Shown: positions 19,475 to 27,917, counted from the first letter of the stretch. The stretch: 64,000 bases of DNA from Fluviicola chungangensis (GCF_007558725.1 NZ_VLPL01000001.1:540808-604807); one strand, 5' to 3'. Numbers and translations are program-made. The notes: generated from the sequence alone by a model not told the origin.

Positions 19475-20716
19475 TTAAATGACTCCCGCCGCGACTGTTT
19501 GATGGGTGTTTTCATTGATTAAGATAAAGGAGCCTGTTTTCGCCAATCGTTTAAATGCATCGTAACTCACTGCTTCAGCCGTTTTGATGGAGACTTTAGC
19601 CAATTCATTCAGAGCGAGTGTTCCGTCACTTTCCAAATCCCGGAAACTGTGAATATCAATCTTTGAATGAATTTCCTTTATTGCTGCTTTGGTGCGAAAA
19701 CTGTTTTGCTGCAAAATGAATTTTTGTCCTGAATTAAATGCCTTACTATCCATCCAGCAGATGGTGGCTTCCAGAGATTTTTCAGAAAGAGGTAAAGCTC
19801 CGGTCGGAACAATTGTGTTTCCACGGCTGATATCCAGGTCATCTTCCAGATGCAGCACGATGGGTTGATTCTTTTCCGCACGCGCAACTTCCTTCAAATT
19901 GTATTCAATTGCGGAAATTCTGCTTGTCAGTCCGGAAGGCAGAACGGTTACCTCATCGCCTACCCGGAAAGTTCCGTTCAGGACACTGCCGGCATATCCC
20001 CGGTAATCGTGCAACGCTTCCGTTTGAGGACGAATCACATATTGCACCTGAAAACGGGCTTCTTCCGAGACGTCTGAAGCTGTTATTTCAATATTTTCCA
20101 GGTACTGAAGTAAGGACGGACCCGGAAACCAGTTCATTCGTTTGCTTTTGTGAACCACATTCTCTCCTACCAGAGCAGAAGTCGGAATATAATCCACTTG
20201 CTTCAATCCTATTTTCTTTGAAAAATCGGTGTATTCCGAAACAATTTCTTCAAAGCGCTGTTCGCTGTAATCGACCAGGTCCATTTTATTAATGCAAAGT
20301 AAAACCTGCGGCATGTCAAGGACAGCAGCAATGATACTGTGACGCTTGGTTTGATCGGTAATTCCGTTCCGTGCATCAATCAGAATAATTGCCAATTGTG
20401 CCGTTGATGCCCCAGTGAACATGTTCCGTGTATACTGCGCATGTCCGGGAGTATCCGCGATGATAAATTTGCGTTTACCCGTCGAAAAGTACTTGTAAGC
20501 CACATCAATGGTAATTCCCTGTTCGCGTTCAGCACGCAAACCATCGGTTAACAAAGCCAGGTCAATTTCTGTATTGTCAGCGGTTGTTTTACTCTGGCGT
20601 GTCAGTGTTTCTATAATATCTGTGGAAATTGACTCGCTGTCGTATAACAAACGACCTATCAGGGTACTTTTCCCGTCATCCACATTTCCTGCCGTAAAAA
20701 ATCGTAATAAATCCAT
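19475..20716 (-). CDS. cysN: Sulfate adenylyltransferase subunit 1 (GTPase)
   Basis: The 413-residue protein opens with the GTPase P-loop AGNVDDGKSTLIGRLLYDS, followed by EREQGITIDVAY (switch I/G2), DTPGHAQYTRNM (G3) and NKMDLVDY (G4), then EF-Tu-like beta-barrel domains. CysN couples GTP hydrolysis to the CysD reaction, ATP + sulfate giving APS + PPi. There is no fused APS kinase domain at the C-terminus. It lies 96 bases downstream of cysD, with a GC-rich inverted repeat in between. Confidence 0.95.
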   Translation of the reverse strand: MDLLRFFTAGNVDDGKSTLIGRLLYDSESISTDIIETLTRQSKTTADNTEIDLALLTDGLRAEREQGITIDVAYKYFSTGKRKFIIADTPGHAQYTRNMFTGASTAQLAIILIDARNGITDQTKRHSIIAAVLDMPQVLLCINKMDLVDYSEQRFEEIVSEYTDFSKKIGLKQVDYIPTSALVGENVVHKSKRMNWFPGPSLLQYLENIEITASDVSEEARFQVQYVIRPQTEALHDYRGYAGSVLNGTFRVGDEVTVLPSGLTSRISAIEYNLKEVARAEKNQPIVLHLEDDLDISRGNTIVPTGALPLSEKSLEATICWMDSKAFNSGQKFILQQNSFRTKAAIKEIHSKIDIHSFRDLESDGTLALNELAKVSIKTAEAVSYDAFKRLAKTGSFILINENTHQTVAAGVI

Positions 20717-20725
20717 TTTTTTTTA

Positions 20726-20807
20726 AATTGTTTGCCCCTCTCCCCTTGAGGGGAGATTAAGAGGGGTGGCCATCCCCCTTAATCCCCCTTCAAAGGGGGA
20801 AACAATT
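20726..20807. repeat. GC-rich inverted repeat (REP-like) between cysD and cysN
   Basis: Two related arms of roughly 40 bases face each other around a GGCC centre at 20768-20771. Each arm has the pattern AATTGTTT, a C-rich run, a short CCCCTT..GAGGGG-type hairpin, ATTAAG and a G-rich run. The same unit occurs once more at 50386-50416. It can form a large hairpin in the cysD-cysN mRNA. Confidence 0.75.
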
Positions 20808-20812
20808 GATAA

Positions 20813-21712
20813 TTAAAAATACCCCCCCTTCTTCCGGTCTTCCATCGCCGCTTCCGAAATGCGGTCATCCATGCGCGTAGCACCTCGTTCAGAGATCTTG
20901 GCTTCTTTCAGTTCTGAAATAATATCATCGACCGAATAAGCTTCACTTTCAATGGCTGCAGTACATGTCATATCCCCGACAGTCCGGTAGCGGACGTTTT
21001 TGATAACGATCCGGTCATTTTCATCCAGGTTCAGGAATTCATTATTCGCCATCAATTGGCCTTGTTCCGTTAGTACACATTCCCTTTCGTGGGTAAAATA
21101 AATTTCAGGCAGGCGAATGTTTTCACGTTTGATGTAATTCCACACATCCAGCTCTGTCCAATTACTAATCGGAAACACCCGTACATTTTCGCCTTTGTCA
21201 ATTTTCCCATTATAGATGCTCCACAATTCCGGCCGTTGCAACTTTGGGTTCCACTGTCCGAATTCATCCCGCACAGAAAAAACACGTTCCTTTGCCCTTG
21301 CTTTCTCCTCATCTCTTCTCGCACCACCGATGCAGGCATCAAATTCAAATTCTTCGATCACATCCAATAATGTAAACGTTTGCAATGCATTCCTACTCGG
21401 AAACTTTCCCTTTGCATCCTGCAATTTCTTTTTGGCAATCGTATCCTCCACCTTCCGAACAATCAGCTGCTCTTCCAATTCGGCTGCCAGTGCATCCCGA
21501 AAATCGAGCGCCTCCCTGAAATTGTGTCCTGTATCTACATGAACCAGCGGGAACGGGAATTTACCCGGCCGGAAAGCCTTCAAGGCCAAATGTACCAGGC
21601 AAATACTGTCCTTTCCTCCTGAAAACAGCAAGGCAGGCCGATCAAACTGTCCGGCAACTTCCCTCAGGATATAAATTGCTTCTGCTTCCAATTCGTCTAA
21701 ATAATCTTTCAT
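20813..21712 (-). CDS. cysD: Sulfate adenylyltransferase subunit 2 (ATP sulfurylase)
   Basis: The 299 residues match CysD. The PP-loop is LLFSGGKDSICLVHLALKAF (about 27-46), followed by FPLVHVDTGHNFREALDFRD, and the family block GGARRDEEKARAKERVFSVRDEFGQWNPK is intact. The C-terminus ends RKKGGYF as in most CysD proteins. It catalyses adenylation of sulfate to APS together with CysN, in the cytoplasm. It starts 13 bases after cysH. Confidence 0.96.
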   Translation of the reverse strand: MKDYLDELEAEAIYILREVAGQFDRPALLFSGGKDSICLVHLALKAFRPGKFPFPLVHVDTGHNFREALDFRDALAAELEEQLIVRKVEDTIAKKKLQDAKGKFPSRNALQTFTLLDVIEEFEFDACIGGARRDEEKARAKERVFSVRDEFGQWNPKLQRPELWSIYNGKIDKGENVRVFPISNWTELDVWNYIKRENIRLPEIYFTHERECVLTEQGQLMANNEFLNLDENDRIVIKNVRYRTVGDMTCTAAIESEAYSVDDIISELKEAKISERGATRMDDRISEAAMEDRKKGGYF

Positions 21713-21725
21713 TTAATTCCTCTAA

Positions 21726-22412
21726 TTAACTATGTAATCCGCATTCTTTTTTTGAACTATCTTCCCACCACCATCTCCCCGAGCGGAAGGATTCTCCCTC
21801 TTTAACAACGCGTGTACAAGGCTGACAGCCTAAACTGATGAATCCCCTGTCCTGCAACACGTTGTAAGGAATATTGTACTGTTTAATGTATGCTTTCACC
21901 TCTTCCAAACTCCAGTTTGCCAAAGGATTTACTTTTATTATCCGACGTTGTTCGTCCCATTCTACCAACTCCAAACCGGCCCGGTTTTCCGAATGTTCCG
22001 CACGAAGTCCGGTAACCCACACATCTACATTTTCGAGTGCACGGTTCAAGGGTTCTACTTTGCGAACAAAGCAACATTCCTTCCTGTTTTCAAGCGATTC
22101 ATAAAAGCTAAGCGGACCTTTTTGAGTTACCAGTTGTTCTACGGCCTGATAATCCGGGAAATACACCTTCAGCTCTTTGTTGTATCGCTGACGCGTGGAT
22201 TCCATTACACTGTAAGTTTCCGGGAATAAACGCCCCGTATCAAGTGTAAATACACGAATCGGCAAATCCTGCGAATAAATGGCATGTGTCAATACCTGAT
22301 CTTCCCAGCTCAAACTGGAAGAAAAAGCGAGTCTTAATCCTTCCAAAGAAGCTATTCGAAACAAATAATCCTCCAGACCGGTATAGGTTATTTCTTTTAT
22401 TTTCTCAATCAT
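21726..22412 (-). CDS. cysH: Assimilatory APS reductase, iron-sulfur type
   Basis: The 228-residue protein belongs to the PAPS/APS reductase family: FSSSLSWEDQVLTHAI is the PP-loop region and VFTLDTGRLFPETY the nucleotide site. It has both Cys pairs that ligate a [4Fe-4S] cluster in APS reductases, KECCFV and LGCQPCTR, and the catalytic C-terminal Cys in KKECGLHS. By family knowledge the two pairs indicate reduction of APS rather than PAPS to sulfite. This matters because it makes PAPS unnecessary for assimilation here. Confidence 0.94.
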   Translation of the reverse strand: MIEKIKEITYTGLEDYLFRIASLEGLRLAFSSSLSWEDQVLTHAIYSQDLPIRVFTLDTGRLFPETYSVMESTRQRYNKELKVYFPDYQAVEQLVTQKGPLSFYESLENRKECCFVRKVEPLNRALENVDVWVTGLRAEHSENRAGLELVEWDEQRRIIKVNPLANWSLEEVKAYIKQYNIPYNVLQDRGFISLGCQPCTRVVKEGESFRSGRWWWEDSSKKECGLHS

Positions 22413-22418
22413 TTCTTC

Positions 22419-23900
22419 TTAAAATAATACCGTTAAAAAATTGCGCAAACTAACAATCACCACGACGATCCCGACAAATAACATCATCGCTTTCATATTC
22501 AATTTGGAAGTTAAATACGCTGCGATTGGTGCCGCACAAATCCCCCCTAAAACCAAGCCTAAAACAGGTTGCCATACATTGTTTGTTCCGATCACGGTAA
22601 AGAAGGTAAAAGAACTCGCCAAAGAAACGAAAAACTCCGCTAAATTAACAGATCCGACGATCATTCTCGGGTGTTTTCCACGTGCAATTAATGTAGATGA
22701 AACGACCGGTCCCCAGCCTCCTCCGCCGATTGAATCCAGGAATCCTCCCAAAAGTCCCAGCCATCCGACTTTTGTTACTTTTTTCCGGACTTGTCTTTTC
22801 CGAACCACTTTATAGACAATCAACCCTCCCAAAACCAAGGTGTATAAACTCACTACCGGTTTTATGATGTAATTGAACGCTTCAAATTCCGACAGTATGT
22901 ATGCCCCGATAATCGCACCTAAAACTCCCGGAAGTAAAATAGACTTGAACAAACGGGTATTTACATTTCCAAAGCGCAGGTGCATAATTCCGGAAACTCC
23001 GCTGGTGAAGATTTCGGATGCATGGACAGACATGCTGGAAACCGCAGGTGAAATCCCATACGACAACAAAAACGTAGTTGCACTTACTCCATAAGCCATT
23101 CCCAGTGCTCCGTCAATCATTTGTGCGATGAAACCTGCTAGCATAAAATAAACAAAATCAATCGTCAGCGAATCGATCATGGTTGTTGCGGAGTCCCAGA
23201 TATTCCCAGGTGGAATCAGTGTAAAGATCAAATGCCCGGTTATCATGATCACCAAAACCCCAGCTAAATAAGCACTTAATTTCCATGGAGAAAAGAAATA
23301 CCAGGGCCTTTCCGATTTACTGATCAAATAAGCTGTTGCCCGGTTCATTTTCTTCACTTTATTGGTAAAATCTCCTTTCAGGAAGTTTCGGAATTTATTT
23401 AAATGGATTGCCGAATCATGGAGCTCATCGGGTAAATGCTCCTCCAATAATTCCTTTAGCCGTTTTGCCAGGGTCGGGGATTTTCCATTGGTTGAAATCC
23501 CAATTTTTAAATGGCCTTTCTTCACAACTGATCCGAGGTAAAAGGTACATAATTCGGGTTTGTCCGCCGCATTATATAAAATCCCTGCATCACTCGCCAG
23601 ATTCATTATTTGTTCCGAGATTTCCAAATCATTTAATGCTGTTATGATCAATTGTTTGTTTTCGATATCGCTGCTTTCAAAATCACGCACTTCCAAATAA
23701 ACCGTTTCATGTCGTTCGGCAAAATCAATGAATGCATCCGAATATTCCCTTGCAACAACTGTGACCGTGGTTTCGGGTGAGTTCAAAAGCAGTGCACGCA
23801 ATTTTTCCAAAGCAACCGTTCCTCCACCGACGAGTAACACCTGCAGCTCCTGTGTTTTCAGAAACACCGGAAATAATTCATTGGAGTCCGATTCTCTCAT
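22419..23900 (-). CDS. Fusion: precorrin-2 dehydrogenase/sirohydrochlorin ferrochelatase (Met8) + TSUP sulfite/sulfate exporter-like permease
   Basis: Residues 1-190 are a CysG N-terminal/Met8-type domain: Rossmann motif VLLVGGGTVALEKL (21-34), NAADKPELCTFYLGSVV containing the Asp equivalent to the CysG catalytic Asp, and STNGKSPTLAKRLKELLEE. Residues 205-493 hold about eight membrane segments of the TauE/SafE (TSUP) family, including GALGMAYGVSATTFLL and FLDSIGGGGWGPVVSSTLI. The first part would make siroheme for the sulfite reductase. The second may move sulfite, sulfate or organosulfonates. The reading frame is continuous with no frameshift. The gene overlaps cobA by 4 bases. Confidence 0.9.
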   Translation of the reverse strand: MRESDSNELFPVFLKTQELQVLLVGGGTVALEKLRALLLNSPETTVTVVAREYSDAFIDFAERHETVYLEVRDFESSDIENKQLIITALNDLEISEQIMNLASDAGILYNAADKPELCTFYLGSVVKKGHLKIGISTNGKSPTLAKRLKELLEEHLPDELHDSAIHLNKFRNFLKGDFTNKVKKMNRATAYLISKSERPWYFFSPWKLSAYLAGVLVIMITGHLIFTLIPPGNIWDSATTMIDSLTIDFVYFMLAGFIAQMIDGALGMAYGVSATTFLLSYGISPAVSSMSVHASEIFTSGVSGIMHLRFGNVNTRLFKSILLPGVLGAIIGAYILSEFEAFNYIIKPVVSLYTLVLGGLIVYKVVRKRQVRKKVTKVGWLGLLGGFLDSIGGGGWGPVVSSTLIARGKHPRMIVGSVNLAEFFVSLASSFTFFTVIGTNNVWQPVLGLVLGGICAAPIAAYLTSKLNMKAMMLFVGIVVVIVSLRNFLTVLF

Positions 23901-24661
23901 GAAATACAGCCTGATTCCGTTAATACTCCGCAGAATTCATTTGCAAACGCAACGACTTCCCCGATCACAATGACTCCCGGACCGCTAATCCGGGCTTCCC
24001 GGTACAAACCGGAGATCGTTGCAACTGTTCCTGTCAGCACCTCCTGATCTGGCAAGGAGCCATTACAAACAATCGCTGCAGGAAGTTCCGGTTTGAAATT
24101 TTCCAAAAACACCTCCATAATCTTTTCAATCTGGCTTAATCCCATCAAAATTATAATAGTCGCATTCAATGAAACTACTTCCTTCAATTCAGGATTCAAT
24201 GAACCGTCGGCCAAGGTAGCTGATATCACCAAAAACGAGTTACTCAATCCACGGTGTGTAACCGGAATATTTGCCAATGCCGGAACCGAAATCGAACTTG
24301 AAATTCCGGGTATGACCTCCACCGGAATACCGTGTAGCTGCACAAACCCGACTTCCTCCATTCCTCTTCCGAAGACAAAGGGGTCTCCTCCTTTCAGGCG
24401 CACTACATAGCCGAATTCATTCGCCGAATTTACCAACAACTGATTGATTTGATCCTGCTCATAAGCCTTAAATCCCAAACGTTTACCAACAAAGATTTTT
24501 TTCGCTGTTGGCGCAAAGGTGAGTAATTCTTCATTCACAAGGGCATCATATAGCACCACGTTGGCTTTTTTCAATCGGTTCAATCCTTTTACAGAAATCA
24601 ACTCAATATCTCCGGGGCCCGCACCAACAAGTGAAACCCATGGTGTTTGATTCTTATTCAT
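23897..24661 (-). CDS. cobA: Uroporphyrinogen-III C-methyltransferase (SUMT)
   Basis: The 254 residues show the SAM-dependent tetrapyrrole methylase signatures: VSLVGAGPGDIELISVKGLNRLKKANVVLYDALVN, the glycine-rich VVRLKGGDPFVFGRGMEEV, and GIPVEVIPGISSSISVPALANIPVTHRG. It methylates uroporphyrinogen III to precorrin-2, the first step of siroheme synthesis, which the neighbouring Met8 domain completes. Its start overlaps the end of the sulfite reductase gene by 8 bases and its stop overlaps the next start (ATGA), so translation is probably coupled. Confidence 0.95.
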   Translation of the reverse strand: MNKNQTPWVSLVGAGPGDIELISVKGLNRLKKANVVLYDALVNEELLTFAPTAKKIFVGKRLGFKAYEQDQINQLLVNSANEFGYVVRLKGGDPFVFGRGMEEVGFVQLHGIPVEVIPGISSSISVPALANIPVTHRGLSNSFLVISATLADGSLNPELKEVVSLNATIIILMGLSQIEKIMEVFLENFKPELPAAIVCNGSLPDQEVLTGTVATISGLYREARISGPGVIVIGEVVAFANEFCGVLTESGCIS

Positions 24662-26762
24662 GTTTTTTCTTCAGTTTCGTAAGTACTTCATTTACTTCGT
24701 TGAGATATGCTTTTGCAACTGTTTCAGAAGCTTTCTCTTTGTTTATCCGAAGGATCAGCTCACTGAAACGATTCATTTCAGAAAATCCGAAATCAGCACC
24801 AAGATGTGTATCAAAATCCATCAGGATTCCCTGCTGGGTATTACAACGAATCCCTTTTTCAATCAATTTGGCTTTTGCTGCATGAATCCCGGCCGAATAA
24901 GCATAATAAACTGCATCCGCGAAACGCCCTTGCAGAAAAGCTTGTGTTGCAGCCTCCCATTTCTCTTCGGCATCTGAGAACAGGGTTGCCACTAAATCAA
25001 TGATCACACCGGCACATTCCCCGACCCCGATTGCAGTTGCAAAACGTTCATTTTGTCCCCAATCCAGGTATTCCTCCGGGATAGCATTCTCCACATCTGC
25101 CAGCGGTTTCAGTAAACTGTAGAAATACCCGTTTTGCCGCCGGTCGAAGTAATCGTTAAACGTTTCTTCATTCTCATGGAATTCCAGGAAATCATCCAAC
25201 AGCAATTGGACCACCTTCAAAATACGTTTGCTCGGGACTTTAATCACTTTTTCTGCCATTCTGCCTGCCCCGGATCCCGTCTTTCCACCGCCAAGTAATA
25301 CCTGTAAGGCAGGCAAAGTACCCTCTTTTGTTTTGATCGAACTTCCGTGAAACCCGATTTGTGCCAGACCATGCTGTCCGCAGGAGTTCATACAGCCACT
25401 GATCTTAACCGAAATACCGGTTTCTTCAATCAGTTTCGGATAATTTGTTCGAATAAACGATTCCAGTTCCAGCGCGACATGAGTACTGTTCGCAATTCCC
25501 AGGTTACAGGTATCTGTCCCTGGACAGGCCGTGATGTCCGATAAACCACCGTAGCCAGACTCAATCAGGTTCAATACAGAAAGTTGCGCATATACCTGTT
25601 GCAATTGTTCCGGTTTTATCCCGCGTAACTGAATATTCTGATTGATGGTAAAACGCAATTCAGTGAGTTGTAAACTATCCAGTAAATACGCGAGTGAGCG
25701 TGCCTGATCCGTATAAAAATCTCCCAGTGGAACTTTCACATAAACGGCCAGATATCCTTGCTGCTTTTGTGGAAACACATTGGTTTTCACCCATTGATTA
25801 TAAACCGGATCATTTGTAAACAATTGATTGATATCAACCGGATCAAGCTCCTGATAATCAAAATTATTCACTTCGATCAACGGATTCTTTTCCGGATCAA
25901 ACTGAACAGCTGCTCTCTCCTGGTCGACCAACTCCAAAAACACTTCCAACCCAAGTTTTGAAACTAAGTATTTCATGCGGGCTTTGTTCCGGCTGTTCCG
26001 TTCACCGTACCGGTCAAAAATGCGTACCGAAGCTTCAATAAAAGGAATGATCTCCGTTGCGGGTAGAAATTCACAGGCAACCTGTGCGAGGAATGGCTGT
26101 GCACCAAGACCTCCGCCAACCAGGACTTTGAATCCCTTTACTTCCTGACTGTTTTGAATTTCCATGCGTGGAATAAATCCAAAATCGTGGATAAAAGTAA
26201 AAGCGTCATCCCGATCGTCCGAGCTGAAGGCAATTTTAATCTTGCGTCCCAGTTCCTGTCCGAAAGGTTTTCGCAGGAAATACTGAAATACCTGTTCCGC
26301 ATAAGGCGTCACGTCAAATAACTCATCCGGATTGATCCCTGCATTGTCGCTTGCCGTGACGTTTCTAACCGTATTTCCGCAAGCTTCCCGCAGAGTTACA
26401 TCGTCTTTTTCCAGGTCTGCCCACAGTTGTGGAGTACGGTCCAGTGAGACGAAATGAATCTGAATATCCTGGCGCGTTGTTATGTGCAGACGCCCGGTAC
26501 TATATTCCTCACTGACCTGAGCAATTCTGCGCAGCTGCCGGGAAGTTACTTTTCCATAAGGCAACTTGATCCGGATCATCTGAACTCCCAGCTGACGTTG
26601 ACCATAAACACCGCGCGCCAAACGCAAGGACCGGAATTTATCATCGGAGATTTTTCCGTCTTTAAAGGCCGCAATTTTTTCACCCAGTTCCAAAACATCC
26701 TTTTCAACCAGTAATTTCCTGCTTCCGACCTGTTTTTCGTATGGTGTTCTAAAGCTTTCCAT
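24654..26762 (-). CDS. Siroheme/[4Fe-4S] sulfite (nitrite) reductase with C-terminal HEPN domain
   Basis: The start at 26762 (MESFRTPYEK) leaves a 2-base gap to the upstream gene; an earlier start at 26795 would overlap it by 31 bases. The 702 residues contain the ferredoxin-like repeat regions RLARGVYGQRQLGVQMIRIKLP and TGRLHITTRQDIQIH. The siroheme-[4Fe-4S] cysteines lie in TACPGTDTCNLG and KISGCMNSCGQHGLAQIGFHG. The last 130 or so residues resemble a HEPN domain (WEAATQAFLQGRFADAVYYAYSAGIHAAKAKL) without the RxxxxH motif of HEPN ribonucleases. Context argues for sulfite reduction to sulfide with ferredoxin as donor; nitrite reduction cannot be excluded by sequence alone. Confidence 0.93.
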   Translation of the reverse strand: MESFRTPYEKQVGSRKLLVEKDVLELGEKIAAFKDGKISDDKFRSLRLARGVYGQRQLGVQMIRIKLPYGKVTSRQLRRIAQVSEEYSTGRLHITTRQDIQIHFVSLDRTPQLWADLEKDDVTLREACGNTVRNVTASDNAGINPDELFDVTPYAEQVFQYFLRKPFGQELGRKIKIAFSSDDRDDAFTFIHDFGFIPRMEIQNSQEVKGFKVLVGGGLGAQPFLAQVACEFLPATEIIPFIEASVRIFDRYGERNSRNKARMKYLVSKLGLEVFLELVDQERAAVQFDPEKNPLIEVNNFDYQELDPVDINQLFTNDPVYNQWVKTNVFPQKQQGYLAVYVKVPLGDFYTDQARSLAYLLDSLQLTELRFTINQNIQLRGIKPEQLQQVYAQLSVLNLIESGYGGLSDITACPGTDTCNLGIANSTHVALELESFIRTNYPKLIEETGISVKISGCMNSCGQHGLAQIGFHGSSIKTKEGTLPALQVLLGGGKTGSGAGRMAEKVIKVPSKRILKVVQLLLDDFLEFHENEETFNDYFDRRQNGYFYSLLKPLADVENAIPEEYLDWGQNERFATAIGVGECAGVIIDLVATLFSDAEEKWEAATQAFLQGRFADAVYYAYSAGIHAAKAKLIEKGIRCNTQQGILMDFDTHLGADFGFSEMNRFSELILRINKEKASETVAKAYLNEVNEVLTKLKKKHE

Positions 26763-26764
26763 GA

Positions 26765-27643
26765 CTACTTTGTGGCGTTGTAGAGGTAATACCATTCTTC
26801 CCGTGTAAGCTCAAAAGAATGAGCGGTTGCCGCGTTTTGGATCCGGCGTTTTTCCTTGCTTCCGATAATGGGTAAAGCTCCCAGTTTATGCAGCCATGCA
26901 ACAGCAACCTGCTCCACATTCGCTTCGTATTTCTTACCGATCTCAATCAAGGCAAGGCGTAATTTTACCGCCTGTGCATCTTCTCCAAGCAAAATGCGTC
27001 CGTCAGCCAAAGGAGAAAATGCCAGTGCCCTGCTGTGCTGTTCACGGATAAAGTCGAAACGTCCGTCATGAAGTGCCTCCGTTTGCAATAAATTCAGTTC
27101 CAGCTGATTGGTAATAATGGGTTGCGAAAGCGATGAAGACAGGAGTCTTTGCTGGAAAACATTGAAATTCGAAACACCGATGTAAGCGATTTTTCCGCTC
27201 CGTTGTAATTTCAATAAAGCCGATGCGGTTTCTTCAAAATTCGAGAGGAAATCGAAGTTTTCAAGGATCAGGATATCGATCTTTTCGCATTTTAACCGGA
27301 TCAACGATTGCTCCACGCTTTTGGTCAGATACTGCGAACTCAAATCGTAATAAATGCCGCTTCCATGCGAACCGGAATACTCACGTAAACCGACTTTTTT
27401 TGACAAGATCAATTCCGAGGGATTGATCACTTTTGATTCGATCAGCTTCCCGAACTGCGTTTCCAATTCCCCTGTTCCTTTTCCCGGGCTCAAATCATAG
27501 GTATCGATTCCCAATTCCCGTGTAAACAATACGACCTCTTCGAATTTCCGGGAATCGAGAAGATCTTCTTCCGTCCAGCGCCAGAAACCATAAACCGCTG
27601 CTGAAACCCTCGGACCGTATTCATTGATATATACTTTTTTCAT
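26765..27643 (-). CDS. Aldo/keto reductase-like protein with altered catalytic tetrad
   Basis: The fold-defining segments of the YdhF-like AKR family are present: AAVYGFWRW, SVEQSLIRLKCEKIDIL, GKIAYIGVSNFNVFQQRLL, TNQLELNLLQ, LAFSPLADGRIL and LPIIGSKEKRRIQNA. In my alignment from memory with E. coli YdhF, the catalytic Asp (DLSPGKG) and Lys (ILSKKVG) are kept, but the catalytic Tyr is Lys and the His (IHRPD in YdhF) is Glu (ILENFD). Normal carbonyl reduction is therefore doubtful. It is the first gene of the sulfur operon, directly behind the attenuator-like leader, so a role tied to sulfur metabolism is likely but unknown. Confidence 0.82.
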   Translation of the reverse strand: MKKVYINEYGPRVSAAVYGFWRWTEEDLLDSRKFEEVVLFTRELGIDTYDLSPGKGTGELETQFGKLIESKVINPSELILSKKVGLREYSGSHGSGIYYDLSSQYLTKSVEQSLIRLKCEKIDILILENFDFLSNFEETASALLKLQRSGKIAYIGVSNFNVFQQRLLSSSLSQPIITNQLELNLLQTEALHDGRFDFIREQHSRALAFSPLADGRILLGEDAQAVKLRLALIEIGKKYEANVEQVAVAWLHKLGALPIIGSKEKRRIQNAATAHSFELTREEWYYLYNATK

Positions 27644-27663
27644 TTTTTAATTTCTGATTGCAC

Positions 27664-27698
27664 TAAAAAACCCTTCTCTGTCGAATGCGGAGAAGGGC
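27664..27698 (-). terminator. Leader intrinsic terminator (attenuator) of the sulfur operon
   Basis: Read on the minus strand, CCCTTCTC pairs with GAGAAGGG (27690-27697 against 27671-27678), extended by two pairs, and is followed directly by six Ts. It lies between the leader peptide stop and the first operon gene, so it would stop transcription before the operon unless prevented. Confidence 0.85.
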
Positions 27699-27722
27699 TG
27701 TAACTCAATTGTTCATTTATAG

Positions 27723-27800
27723 TTATACCTTCCGCTGTCCCTTAAGGGACATACAACATAGCTGCATGGACATGTTACGCATGAAGTTTTTTCGCATCAT
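27723..27800 (-). CDS. Met/Cys-rich 25-residue leader peptide of the sulfate assimilation operon
   Basis: On the minus strand an ATG at 27800 (or the adjacent ATG at 27797) opens a short frame that stops with TAA at 27725-27723. The peptide begins MMRKNFMRNMSM and continues QLCCMSLKGQRKV. It holds six Met and two adjacent Cys among 25 residues, a strong bias toward the two sulfur amino acids that the operon ultimately supplies. The stop lies 25 bases before an intrinsic terminator. A perfect dyad, TGTCCCTTAAGGGACA (27736-27751), overlaps the codons just after the Cys pair. A promoter-like element sits just upstream. I interpret it as an attenuator-type leader peptide; translation is inferred, not shown. 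Confidence 0.72.
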   Translation of the reverse strand: MMRKNFMRNMSMQLCCMSLKGQRKV

Positions 27801-27821
27801 TGTTTTCTGTAATTGATGGTG

Positions 27822-27852
27822 CAAAGTAAATGGCTCTTCCCTAAAAGTGCAA
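27822..27852 (-). promoter_or_regulatory. Promoter-like element of the sulfur operon leader
   Basis: On the minus strand TTG (27852-27850) is followed after 20 bases by TTACTTTG (27829-27822), one mismatch from the Bacteroidota -7 consensus TAnnTTTG. Transcription would begin about 10-15 bases before the leader peptide start. Confidence 0.5.
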
Positions 27853-27917
27853 GGAAAAGTAAAATTATTTTCCATTTCTCCTATCGAATAAGTAGGAAAT
27901 AAATTTCAAAAAAATGA

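Noticed and set aside
24654-26762. HEPN toxin fused to an enzyme
   Set aside because: No RxxxxH catalytic motif and no MNT antitoxin partner; the tail is more likely structural or regulatory.
26763-26795. Longer start for the sulfite reductase
   Set aside because: It would overlap the preceding gene by 31 bases and adds residues outside the family pattern.
27736-27751. 16-base palindrome TGTCCCTTAAGGGACA as a protein operator
   Set aside because: It lies inside the leader coding region, downstream of the promoter, so an RNA hairpin role is more likely. Kept as part of the attenuator.
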